This document shows positions 1-12,900 of a DNA stretch of 64,000 nucleotides, one piece after another (positions within the stretch are counted from its first letter, which is position 1; each line of letters opens with the position of its first letter). The notes under the pieces were generated by a model, which was given only the letters and a program-made list of their open reading frames with translations, was not told the DNA's origin and searched no databases. This DNA comes from Apostichopus japonicus (lineage: Eukaryota; Echinodermata; Holothuroidea; Aspidochirotida; Stichopodidae), in NCBI RefSeq assembly GCF_037975245.1, contig NC_092565.1, positions 6,182,999 through 6,246,998 on the forward strand. Reading direction: 5' to 3'. The position numbers and the translations under genes were made by a program.

Positions 1-804
1 TTCTAACAAATGTGGAGTTGTTTTAATATTTGGCAACATTTTTGTTATAACATATTTTTTAGTACCTGCAACATTAACAGAGTACAAGGGAAAAATTTAC
101 CTGGGTTTCCCATAGTAACATTCTCTGCAAAAATGTGCACATTGCTATACAAGTGCAAAGATGTATACAGGGAATGACTTATAACTCTGTAGGAATGTTT
201 GCTGGTTTTCTTCAACACTTGGGACAACCTGGATACCGTGTCAAAATCGTCAGAACAGCAAAACCAGTTGTCCGAAATGAAATTGTAGAATAGAATGGGG
301 GTATTTACTGAGTGCTTCGGTAGTCTCTATCATCCAACTAGAATTTAAGTCGTCTCAGACACCCTCCGGCAAGTCTTCAGATTTGACCCTGCCAGTGAAA
401 CATAGCTCAGGCAGGTATAATTTAAAATTTTGTGTTGCAAAAACATCTCAAAAGTTCATTATGGAATTTATTAGATTTACAACCAAAAACTATTTTTTTG
501 AGATATTTTCTGTAAACTAATGTTGTGGATCCACAATGCATATTACATTAGTAATATGCATTGTGTTGTCAATGACAACATCATACATTGTCTGCATCAG
601 TGTTCTGGGTCATTGACAAAAATGGCCTCCAAAGTTTGCAAAGATGGATGTTTCTCCTCGGTAAAAGTTTGTTTCCTCTTTCTTGGTATTTATCAAAGTG
701 AATGTTTTTAATTGCAAAGTGATCCTACGAATGCCCTTTCAACTGGATCGTTTTTACTGTCTTTCCTAATTAAACGATAAATCTGTTTGCATTTCTTCCG
801 GCAG
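1..804. other. Intron upstream of first visible exon
   Basis: No exon encoding the preceding part of C2A could be found here. The next exon begins with a single base completing a codon, so an upstream donor exists outside the window. The only structure seen is the pair of hairpins at 533-579. Confidence 0.6.
533..579. repeat. Two adjacent perfect hairpins
   Basis: ACAATGCATATTAC (533-546) is the exact reverse complement of 551-564, with a 4-base loop. It is followed directly by GTTGTC-AAT-GACAAC (565-579). No flanking target-site duplication was evident, so I cannot assign it to a transposon class. Confidence 0.7.
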
Positions 805-910
805 ATTACTAGGGAACGCTACGGTGTCCCTGAGAGATGTTCTGCAGTCACGTAGGCACAACACTCACCACACCGTAAATTTAGCGGATGGTACCGGACG
901 GCAAACGACA
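805..910 (+). CDS. DYSF-like: Ferlin exon 1 in window: C-terminal half of C2A
   Basis: Acceptor ttccggcag at 804 and donor ACA|gtaagt at 911; 1 + 35 codons. [13 protein letters not shown] aligns with dysferlin FLGEAKVPLREVL in C2A. It ends on a codon boundary. Confidence 0.9.
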
Positions 911-3900
911 GTAAGTAGTCGATCCTGCATGGATCACTGGATCTCGAGAGAATTTTATGTCCTTGTTTTTTAATTTTTTTTTGTCCCCTCTCTTGTCCTC
1001 CTCGCTTGTCTTATTTCTTAGGTGAATCAGGGTTTCTCAGACCACTACTTATTTCTTTCCTTCTGATTCGTTTCGTACAGAACTGCTGTTAAAACCGAGC
1101 GACAAGTTATCAAGATGTCTTTGACAAACATATATGATAGCAAGACAATGTAGTAATACAAACAAAGTATAGTCAACTCTCAAGGATAAAATCAATGGCT
1201 GTGATGGTGTGGGATAAATGTTTTGGCATATGATGTTATGTAGGTTTTAAAGGGCATCACAAGTTGATGCTATAAGTTTAGTGTATTGAAGTTCAATCAT
1301 ATCCAAAAGTAACTGATAATACAAAAAGAAAGAGAAGAAGAGGAAAGGGGGGTGTGGGGGGGGGAGATAATGCTAAGCAAAGACACATATACAGTAGCTG
1401 AAGGAGGTGCATATTCAGTTAATATACTTACAGTAGCTTTCAAGCACTACAATTGTAGCTATGGGGAATATTTCCCATTGTTAAAGGTGACTATTGTTGT
1501 TTTCCAATGAAATATCAAGACAAAATGAAGTTATATAGAAATATCCAGACTGGCAACAACAAAAACAATATTGCATTCAAAAAAAGGTTTCCTAAATTAG
1601 CCTCTGCCATATGATCATCATTACAGACCACGGTGATCAAATTCCTGGATTAAGGAATGGTTTATCCAGTAAAATAGTTTCCATTCAAACAACCTTAACT
1701 AGACCGAGGAAACAATATATCAAGGTGCGATTTCTCCAGGAAATGAAGAATATATATGTCACTGGAATATCCCCATTAATACATCACCATTGTACAATCT
1801 TTCATCTTTCTATGCAGATGAACCTAGGCCCTAGCAAAAGTTAACATATATATATAAAAGAACCATTAAGGCAGAGCTTTTCTTAATTACTTGTCATACA
1901 ACTGGTAAAATTTTTCCCAACAGTTTTTATTGCTGTAAATCAGATATACTTCACTGTCTTTTATATGCAAAGCCAGTGTAAGAGTAATAGTTGAATGAAT
2001 CTGGTTCAAAGTACGATATGTTTGATGGTCATTTTATCAATTAAAAATGGCAACAACAGCTGCCTTAATTGAGCTGTAGCAGTTAGCTCATCAATCAGTG
2101 GAAGCTTGATCAATCGGTTTGACTCCCAGGATCAGAAATCATCGGTTATTAGCCGTTTCCGTGATTCTGAGTCATGCTATAGGTACGTTATTGCGAGCAC
2201 GCAACGCCAGTTAAGATATAGATCTATGTATATTCATCACTTGCATGTAGAACTACGAAATTATCCATACTTCAAGAAATGTTGAGTACACGATGATTTT
2301 ACTGCAATTTTAAAATTTTCTATCAGATGGCAAAGATATACATCTATCCAGATACCTCACAGTTAATCCTTACTATTCATAAAAGACTGCATATATGCAA
2401 TACACTTGTCGTTTGACAGTAGTTATATTTTGTTTTGTCGATTTGAAACTGTCACTTTATCATGAAGGGTTCATTCATGTTTTTCTGTTGACCCAAGTTT
2501 GATAAATAAATTTACAACAAAGCTAGGTTAAACTGTTATGATCAACACTTGTTTTATCAAATGCCAAAACAGGAATCTATTGGCTAAGGTGAAAAAAGGA
2601 TTTAGGAAAGGGGGTGCAGAAACAACCATGAAGTTGACAATAAATACATCGTGGGTCTCTTTCCCTGTAATATATATTGTTGTTGGTAAGTCGGCTTTGC
2701 AATAGCTGGAGTGGGTGGGGTGGGATTGATGAGGTGGGGTGGGATTGATGGGTTGGGGTGGAGCATGTGCTACCCAGGATGGTGGTTACAGATGATGTAT
2801 ATGACACATTATTGAACCATCACAGACTTGCTCCATCCTAACCTTTGCTAGAGGGACAAAGAAAAATGAATATATTCGAAGAATTACACAATTGCGCCCA
2901 AGTAAACTTAAGGCATAATAATAATAATACTAAAATTGATAAAGTGCCACAACTATAAACATATTCTGTTGCACTGTACAATGAAAGAAGGATAAAGAGA
3001 AGCAAAGTGAACAAAATACAAAAAGGATACAAAAAATAAAGCAGAACAGATTAGACATCAAAAGCTTGCTTAAAAAAGTAAGTTTTAAGTTAACATTTAG
3101 AAAGACCAATCGAGGAGCACATTTTGAGATCAGTAGGAAGAGAATTCACCAGGCAAGGGAGTGCATACTGTTACCACTCATCACATATGCAACTTGAAAC
3201 TAAAAGTGACTGTTCAGTTGCTTCTAAGACGATCGTAATTTATTAATTGTGAGGAGGAGGTTTCCTATTTCATTTCCGCTATTCTTTTCCACGCCTATAA
3301 AGTACCAGCACTTTGTAGTAGGTTCTCTCATCTATTCCGTTTGTATGCGAGCCTAACCGAACAAGTGGTTTAGTAGTTTTATTTATGTGTATATATTGAC
3401 TTACTTGGGCTTTCTGTATTACTGCATGTATGTGTATGTATATATCTAGGTAATGCATGGTTTGATATCACCAGCAAAATTATGAGCAAATTTGCTGACA
3501 AATGGTAATTTAGAATGGTTGGTTATGGTTGGTGACTCTAATAAAAGAGATCACCTAAACTTGGACAGCAGCTGGTATCGCAGACCTAGCTGGCTGTAAT
3601 TCATCCGCAGTTTGATATGAAACAAGCCAGTGGTTTCATAACGAATGTTTGTGCATACGTACGTGATTGATGGCCCCATTTAGGGATATAAAATGAACGC
3701 CACAAGCTGGGAGATCCATAACGAACTAAATGTCTCAAAATAGAAAAAAAAACACATTTCATGGAAGGGGTGATACTGCTGATATTGAACAATTATAATA
3801 TTTGTTGGCTATATATGGTATAATCTTTGTTAATATATCATATTTATAGCGTAATTTTAACTGTGGAGGTTTGGACATGTTTCCCTTCAAAATTCAAAAT

Positions 3901-6900
3901 ACCTTTGAAATATTAATTATTTGTTTTCTGAAATGTGGATGGGATTTGCTGCCAATCACTGTAAAAGGTACAAGTTTATGTTTTGGCCTCATGGAAATGG
4001 CTCTTGATTGTCTGGTTCGTGTTTCGTGTCTCGTTTATTTGTTTTCCTACCACATTAAATAGTACAAGTTACACAAAAACTAATATGAACAGCAATGAAG
4101 TAGAGGAAAGTAAAACTGAAATACCCAGAGGAGCTTGTCGAAGAGTTTCACCTCCTAAAAACTGAAAAAAAAAACAGGAACTAAAGGGAGATAGACATAC
4201 TGTAGCAAAACAAAACTTATTATATTAATACGTATCCCGACTTCAGAGAACCCATGTACCCTCATAAACCCTCCCCATAACAACCCCCCAACCGCCCCCC
4301 TCCCCCACCCACTGTTTCTGCTGTCTGTATATTACCTACAATCCTTACATGTATGGATGCCAGTACATAATCCTCTTAGCACCTTACTGTACATTGAATA
4401 TTCATATATATATATTAACATAATGTATATGACCCAAAGACAGTCCATCTTTTTACTTAGATAATTGGCATCTTTTGTCAAAATATAACAGATAGGTAAT
4501 TATGGTATCTTGATCGTAAAGTATTTACATAATTTGTTGTGAGCATACCTGTCGAAAACTAGTCAGAATGTGAATTTTTCTGTATGTCAGTCTTAATTTT
4601 GCACCATACTCAGGAGCCAATAGTGAAATGTGTGCGAGTGTTCCACCTTGCAAAAGAAATGGGGGAATGGCTCAGAAGGGTGGAGGGGTGTGGCAATATT
4701 CTTTGTTGACGGACTTTATCTACTGATAGAAGTTTTTAAACATTCATAAATAAAGTCTTAAATACTAATCTAGAAGTAATTACAGTTGACAATGTGGCAT
4801 ATAAACTACATAAAAAAAAACTGGTGAACCTCTCTGTCAACCGTATCAAAGTATTATAACACTGACGATACATCGGTCACTCGAGAAATCGTCGGTAAAC
4901 TTGATTCTCAACTTGAAATTCATTAGTGTCCCCGCGTACAAACAATGCAGTTGTCCATCGGACAGAGAATGGATGTAACTAATTTGTGTCGGCTTTTAAG
5001 GAGAAGACAGTAAAAACATCTCTGTTTATGATGGGAGTTAAAGACCTTTCCCCTTTACTGCTCCATCGATTACCCTAGAAGCCAGTCAATCAATCATTGA
5101 CCGAAGGTTCTATGTAAGTTCTACCTCAGTAATCATGATATTAAAAATATTACAGGTGTGGTTTAACATGTTCGGTTCAGGTCGTAGCAACCATCTGTTT
5201 TCGGGTCATGTAAACTCATCTGTAGTGTATATCATTTCTCAGTATATATATATATATACTGTACTACAATTTAAATTACATATTCATTTGCCTTTGTTGT
5301 TGACTTCCATTTCATTTACCAGAGTCTGTTCAAATTAGTATCTCTTTCGAGATCCGGCTTTAGGAATCACAAATGATTTCGAGTTGGTTAACATCATGTT
5401 TGCTCTCTAGAGTAAGGCAAATATGTCACCAAAACAGAACTAGTATTGTTCGATACAGGTGACAAACGCCTACATTGGAATAACGACCTTCCTTACCTCT
5501 AGACATACAATCAGCGTCCATAGCCTAGTGGTTAGGGTGTCCGCATATAAAGTGAGAGGCCCGGGTTCGAGTTTTTTCACTGTTCTTGAGTTGGAAAATC
5601 CAGAACAGTGAAAAAACTTCCAGCCCGGGCCTCCCACTTTATATGCAGACACCCTAACAGTAAGTGGTATATGTATGACAGATATAAAGTAAATAAATAA
5701 AGCTCAACACACCATAAAAATTCCACTTCACGACCGGTTTCATCCTTTTGGGACTCATCAGGCGAATGTCGGAATCGAACGCAGGATCACAGACCGAAGT
5801 CCGTATTACTCGACCACTGTGATTCTACTGGTGTGTGAATGCGTGTACACTGGCTTTGTATTATATCTGTCATTGAGGGCATATTACCCAAGTCTTATGA
5901 TTGTACAGAGTGCACCCTCTGTGCTTCGAATCTGACAATTTACACAGAATTAACACTTTTTATAGGCAAACCAAGCCGTATATAGATATGTGTGTGTTAC
6001 TGCATGTATCAGATGATTTCTGTTTTTGGAATTTAGGTACAGTCATCTGTAGTAAAATACAACTCTTTTAGTATATATATATATATATATATATCACTGC
6101 ATATATAAGATGTGATAAGGTAGATAAATCACATGTGTGAAATGTTACTAGAAGGAGATGAAAAAGGACAAGAAGTTTTGAACTAACCATGTGTAGGCAA
6201 AGAAAAAACTCTGAGGGAAAACAGTTAAAGAAGAGACCTATCTTAATTGGGAATATCCTATCTTATAGCCAGCCACTGATATGATTACTTAAACTACCTC
6301 GTTACCGCATTTGTCAAGAAATATTCAGCTAAACTCCTCACCAACTTTAAAGAATGAATGTCAATTGTATTTTAATGCTTTTGGTTTTATTCAAAATAAA
6401 TTTCTCAGAAATGGGATTGTAGCAAACATGATAAATTTTATTGACAAATTTGATACATTTTCAATGAAGTAATGACTTGAACCAAGGCTTTTATAAATAT
6501 TTTCTGAGATGTCTATAAAGTTTGGTTGGGATGAGTACATTTTGATAATTCACAGTCAGTATAATTTAACAAAGAAAATTTTATAATGTAGCAATTTTGC
6601 TCTTTTGAACACAAGGGGCGCGCTACTTTTCCCAATGATAGAGTTGCATGCTCGATACTTAATTCAAAGCGTTTTGAATTTGATAGGAGCTAAGTATGAT
6701 CTCAGCGTTAAATCAACCATGTTAATCTTTCACACAGCACGGACGTAAAAAACTGCAGTCATCATGCATGCAGCACTTAGAATTCATCTAATTTGTACAG
6801 CTGGGCTTTAAGTGCATGGTTAACTAAACAGTGATGTCCTAAATATTGCAGAGGAAAATTTATATCAACAGATATTTTCTGATGGTTTGATTGGGCTTAT

Positions 6901-9900
6901 AAAATATTTTGCAAAAAGCTGTCAGAGAATACATCATACTGTAGGCCTCTCTACTCATTTCAAAGAAAGCTCTTTGGCAGAGTTTAGGTCACTTTGACAT
7001 AATTTACTTTATTCTATGATACACTTCATCATAGTCATCAGGGAATCCTAATGCTTGAGTCATAAAGTTAGGACCTTCTTTTCTGGTTGACATTTACTCC
7101 ATAGTTGCACCTGGAAACTGTATTGTTACATGTCTGTGACTGACTTAATTATAATCAGTTATGAACAAAGTGGTCTACTAACTACTTTATGGAACTAGTT
7201 GGAATGGCTATTGCCAAATCAAGTCCAGCTGTGATGTCCCCAGTATGTTTTTTGGGGGACTGATAAAGTTAACATGGCTTACCTCTAAAGTGCATACGTT
7301 TTGTATGAAAGCGCTTATATACATAGCTCACTTGTAGAGAAGGAGATCTACATAAAGTTAAACTTGGCTAATCATCTCTGAAGTTCATGTAAAGAGTATT
7401 GCTGGAGCTCGTTTTCTCTCAAGTGCATTTGAAAAGTGACAGTAGCTGGTTGTATAATCTCTTTTATAAAATTATACATGATCGACCAATAGATAAACTG
7501 CTTTCCAACCCTGTTAAAATTGTTTCAATTATTTAACAGTACAAATTTAGTGCATTTACAGGACCATGTTTTCTCCAGCTGTTTCTTATTCACATTGGCT
7601 TCAATCACTCTGGAACATTCATTATTTTGTCTGATGAGATTAACGACAGAATTTGATTGTGCAGGTGCTGTATAAGTTACTCTAGGCAGCCTAGGTTAAC
7701 ATGCCATGTAAAGCGCATCGTGTGGTAGGCGTAAACCAAGCTTGTCATATTGTCTTGACATGAATAATTTTTGTGTTTGCATTGGGCATCACTAGGAATT
7801 TTATGGTTTATGAATAATATCATAAAACTCTGTTGTAGGCTGTGTATATATATAGTCACAGTAAAACTTGCTGTAGATCATTTTATTTGTGGATGGAGAA
7901 GTTAGAACCTTTTTCTCATGTATGGGGTTTTGCTAACCTACTGTAGAGCCCACCTCAGATTGAAATTTATTTTCATGTTAGAGTGTGGTTAAATGACTGT
8001 TGTAACGTTGATGCTAGTTGTAGTACCTTATGGCTGTTTTGTGCATTAATGCTAGAGGTAGTAAATTGATTGTTTCAACATTCATGATGGAGACCTAAGT
8101 GGTTGTCTTAAGATTCATGCTAGAGGTATTGAATGACTGTTTTAACATTAATATGTATGACTTATTCCATATTTATATAATGAGGTACCAATTATCCGCT
8201 GTAAAATTGTTGAAAGAAGCATAACTCTCTATGTTGAGATCATCTGTCTTTGAATACTGTTGTATGGTCCAAACACAACTAATTGCTTCTCATGCTTTTC
8301 AGAACTGATTTTCGGGGAATTTTTTTTTGTCTGGGCATCCTTTTTACCGCTTTCAAGTTCTGTAAGATTATAATCCATACAGCAAGGTTGGTTATGCAAT
8401 GTGATGATTTTTTACAGGATAAAGAGAAAATGTGATTTCCTAATTTTTGGACATAAATCCCAATGCAAGCTTTTGATCATCCAATAACAACAACAAAATT
8501 AATAAGTCTCAGGACAACTTGTAAAATGTAGCAACCTCTTACAGTCAGGGCCAGCTTGCTGCTCCCTCCCTTTGCCCAACGTATCCCACTACATGGGCTA
8601 GCTGCAAAGTGACGTCATGAGAATGACACAGAATGAGAAATCTATATATCGGCAAGGATGACACTCGCAGTGGAATTTTTTTTGTCTGCAGGGAACATAT
8701 TTCATTTTCATTTCATTTGATTTATATTTGTTCTATCACAACATAGTATGACATATAATATATAAGGAGGTAAGGAACAAAATTTGCAAAGGGAAGTGAA
8801 CTAAAAAGCCCTATAGAGCTTTTCGGGTAGTGACACTCCCTGCAAAAATACAGAACTTTACAATTAGAAATATACTGTAGCTTTCAGAGGATCTTCCATT
8901 GCTTCAGTGTAGCAACTAACATCCACGAAGGTGCTACAATCTCATTTTGAAGTTGGCCACTGAGCAGTTAAATAAATACGTCTGACCTTGTCTGGCTAAG
9001 GTCAGACACACTTCAAATATGGCATCGCTGCTTTATGCGTCATGGTGTCAGAAGTGGGATTCAAACCCACGCCTTCACTCAAATAAAAACTAAATTTAAT
9101 GTAACCCTGCCCAAGTAATGTCCCAAGTTGAGTTAATTAATAGGCAATGAATCTCAAGTTGTTTTTTTTTGTCTCAATTTCTTGATATTTTTTGTTGTCT
9201 TGCAGGGCGAGCTGACAATTGAGATCAAATATGTACCGCCACGGTCAGCGGCCGGTGGGGACCAGCAGCAGTCACTGGACCCAGTCCCTGGCACACCTGT
9301 ATTCACTACAAGTAAGTTTATGTACAAGTCTCTAATTAAAGAAGGAGACATGGCTATATATATAGCCATCATTAGTAGTGCATGAAGCAGATGCTGCTAA
9401 AACTATATGTGAGATGACTCCTGTAATGGTGAGCCAGTGGAGCCGAAAGCCCGCTTTGATCTTTAAGAGGAATGTATGTAGCTGAAGAAATACTTGTAAT
9501 GAGTGACTTCCTCAAGCAGCTAATCAAAATAAGATTCTATCATGGAGATATTGGTAGGGGAAGCGGGAGGAGGGAGGGTTTACTGTTTGCTTAGACTTCA
9601 AGAGTAAAAGTCTAAGTATGACATCACATACAGTACCAAGCAAGTAGTGCTTTTATAGTTTTAAATGCTATCTTTTTTTCATTTTTTTTTATTAATCATA
9701 ATCTCCTTTTGGCATTCATTGATAGAATTGGAACTTAAGTATCAAACTGATTCAAAAAACGTATTATAATAGAACTACTCTTTAGATCACTTTAAACTTG
9801 AATCATGCTATCCTCCCCACCCCCCCTCTTTCCGCCCGCCCAGATCATGGCTCGTAAGCGCTTGATATCTCACAAACAAAGTAACAGGTTTCTTACTTTT

Positions 9901-12900
9901 GGAACAAAAAGTGAACTGCATTTCTGAACTACCTTCAATGTGAATAACTATTGTGATAAATACATGATATGAGTTTAACTTTCAGTTTCTGGTTCCCAAA
10001 CACTAAAATTTGTTTTGAAGGCCTCCACATTTACCGTTTGTGCCTATACATATGCAATGGAGACCGTATGGCTACGGACTGATTCTCTTCCTCATTACAG
10101 TGAATGTTGGTTTGCTCTTTTATCGAAATTTAAGCAACTTCCTTTGAAAACAGAAAAGAGAAACTACCTTTACTGCCCAGTTCTGCACCTCTCTTTTGTT
10201 TTAAAATTTTGGCCTCTATTTGTAGGGTGGTTTAAGAATATATCAAAAGGGCATTATATTTCTAATATTGAAGTGCCATATTTGATAAATTATAAATTTT
10301 TGGTCCTCAATAAAACAGGTTTTTGTCACTTTCATTTTCTCTTCATTTTTTTGGTTGATAATTGATGTTGATTTTGTTGTTGTCCTGTATACATATTAGC
10401 TCCTCCTGCCAAGACCTCCTCATCCCTCATGCAAGCCAATATATTTGACAATTAAGTTTTAAAAAAAAAAAAGTAATTACTGTATGAACGACGGTAACAT
10501 TGATAATTGATGAAATCGACTATTTGTAATATAAAATGTTGAAAGCTGAAAACTGAAACACTGAAATTGGTGATCGTTCCACCAGTGTTTTTTTAAAAGA
10601 AGAGGAACGCAGAGGGAGAAGCAGGGGTTATGTTGAGACGCTAGTCGGGCCCCTGGGACATTCTATGTCATAGGTCCCATATTTTGAAGGTCATAATGTT
10701 TGCTTAAGAATGCCTGTCATAAAAGTTAGTATAACTTACATAATTCTTTATCCTTCGTTTCCCTGGGTCTGCAGGGCTAAAGTCCTCTGACCCCCTCTGG
10801 ATCCTCAGGTCTGAGAAAGGGGTTTATGGATTTTATGTAGTGGTTACCCTTTTCTATTAATACAGATTTTAAAATTCAACCCTCCCCCCAATCCCCCCAT
10901 CCTTGACTCAGCAACACTTTAACTACAGAGAACATATACATTTAGCCCTCTTATAATCTCATGTGCTGCACAGTATTCTCGACTACACAAAAAAATGAAT
11001 TTATGATAACGTCACCTTTTTTGCTGTGACATGACTACCTAATTTTCTTAACCATTCTTGACTATTTTCACCATTTCTTCACCGTTAAGTTCCTGATCCT
11101 GCAGGCGATTTTGAGGGAGAGACGGATATGTCTTCACAGCCGATGCAAGCCAGTGACATCAAAGAGAGGTGAGAATCGTTTGCGAACTTGATTTAATTGA
11201 TAGATACAGACGACTTCTGGATAACATCCATATCTTTTATATATATATATTTTTTTATTTATTTACTTTCTTAATTCTCCTGACAGTCTCTGTGAACGTA
11301 CTTTGCAGTATGTCTATCTCCAGAAAGCCAGTCCCAGAAATGGAGAAAAGGAAAAGCAAACAGGGAAAAGTTAATTTACTGTTCAAATGTTGTGTGGCAG
11401 TTTTGAAAGGCTTGTGAAACTTGTACCTTTTAACATAGTATCGTGGCTACTGTATACATACAAAAGTGCTGAACATCTTTGCACTTGACAGGTTTCCCAT
11501 TGCATTTTGCGATGCGAAATTGAATCATTTCATATCCCTGGATCAGAATAGACATGCAGTTCAATGTCTCCGTGGTTTAAAACTAAGGGCAGGATCACAA
11601 TTTAAAGATGTCAAAACACAAAACAAAAATAAAACTTTGATGATAGGCGACCAGTTTGGTCTATCAGATTCTAAACTTGGAGGCAACACTCATGATTGCA
11701 TTGTTGAGAAATCAAATGGATGAATTCTCTTGGTATTTATTGTTATTTTGTTATCTTGTTATTTATCCAGTCAATCAGATTTGATTATTCGTTTACATTT
11801 TCCATCGACCTTAGGCTTTGTGAACATTTCTGGCCTACATTGCTCAATATGGATATATTGATATAAGATTTGAGGTTTGGTTCCCCTAAGTTCAATTGTT
11901 GGGCCTTTACTCCAAACCAGAGTTCTTCTCGGGCTCCTGTACATAGTTAAAACACCAACTGTGTTGACTCAATAAGTTACAGAGGCAATAAGTTGACTCC
12001 TCCCACTATAGTCAATATCCTGAAGGATGCATGACTCGAGACACATTCACAGCTAGCAGTCATCTCATCCGTGATCTTTGTTTCGTTAGAATGCATCCGA
12101 TTCGCACAGCTGTCATAATCGTCATAACATCTCGTCTCTTGTATCATCACTCATATAGTCTAACAGACACAATAAATACAAACTGAACAATAAACTTGTA
12201 TGCTCAATGATCCAGCTCAATAACTTTTTCTTAGTTTTTTTTTTGCCCTCGTCATCTTCTTCATGAGAAAATGTTCCAAAAATGTTTATTGGCTATGAAA
12301 TATTTCAAGTCGATTGCACAGTAGGGTTAATATAAGCCCCAGATGGAGGTGGGGGATATGGTACATGTATGTAAATATATATAGTCCAAATTTATGAAGT
12401 TTATTATTACATAACTGACATATGTCCTGCCAAGTAAGTACCCTTGGGTATGCATATAAAGTTCAGTTTATTGCATTAATGTCACAATGACACATGTTTC
12501 ATAATCCTGAACTCTTTTTTTTTTCCTTTATCTTTAATAAAAAATGAATGGTTCATAAATGCCTACAGCCCAAGTCATGTGTAACTACCTTACTACTCTT
12601 CTAGGGAACAATGCTGTCATTGCTTGAACTGGTATTAATTAATTATATAAAAGCCTCATTGCCAACTAATTGCACCTGTTTGGATGAAATTTTTTGCTAT
12701 CGATATCCACCATCGCTTCCCTGAAAAGTTCTTCAGTGTCCCACAAAGAAATTACGTGAAATAGTTGGCTAATTTTCAAGTTTTAATGATACATGATTTA
12801 TGACAGCAAGATATTAGGTTGTAATAATCATAATTATACAGACAAACTTTCCTGATTCAAAATGTTACACACAGAAACCCAAACCTGTCAAAAATTGGAC

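Larger units (their letters stand above)
911..9205. other. Intron 1 of the window (8.3 kb)
   Basis: Contains tRNA-like SINE pieces (about 5515-5660, 5755-5835, 9040-9100), a TA microsatellite (6071-6094) and G- or T-rich tracts (around 1350 and 2710-2760). Apart from these I see no gene. The open frames (60-77 codons) have no recognisable motif. Confidence 0.7.

Noticed and set aside
1-804. Promoter or 5' end of the ferlin gene
   Set aside because: The first visible exon is in the middle of C2A and starts with a split codon, so the 5' end is outside the window.
10015-10365. 116-codon ORF in intron 2
   Set aside because: AT-rich intronic composition, no similarity to a known family and no splice context.
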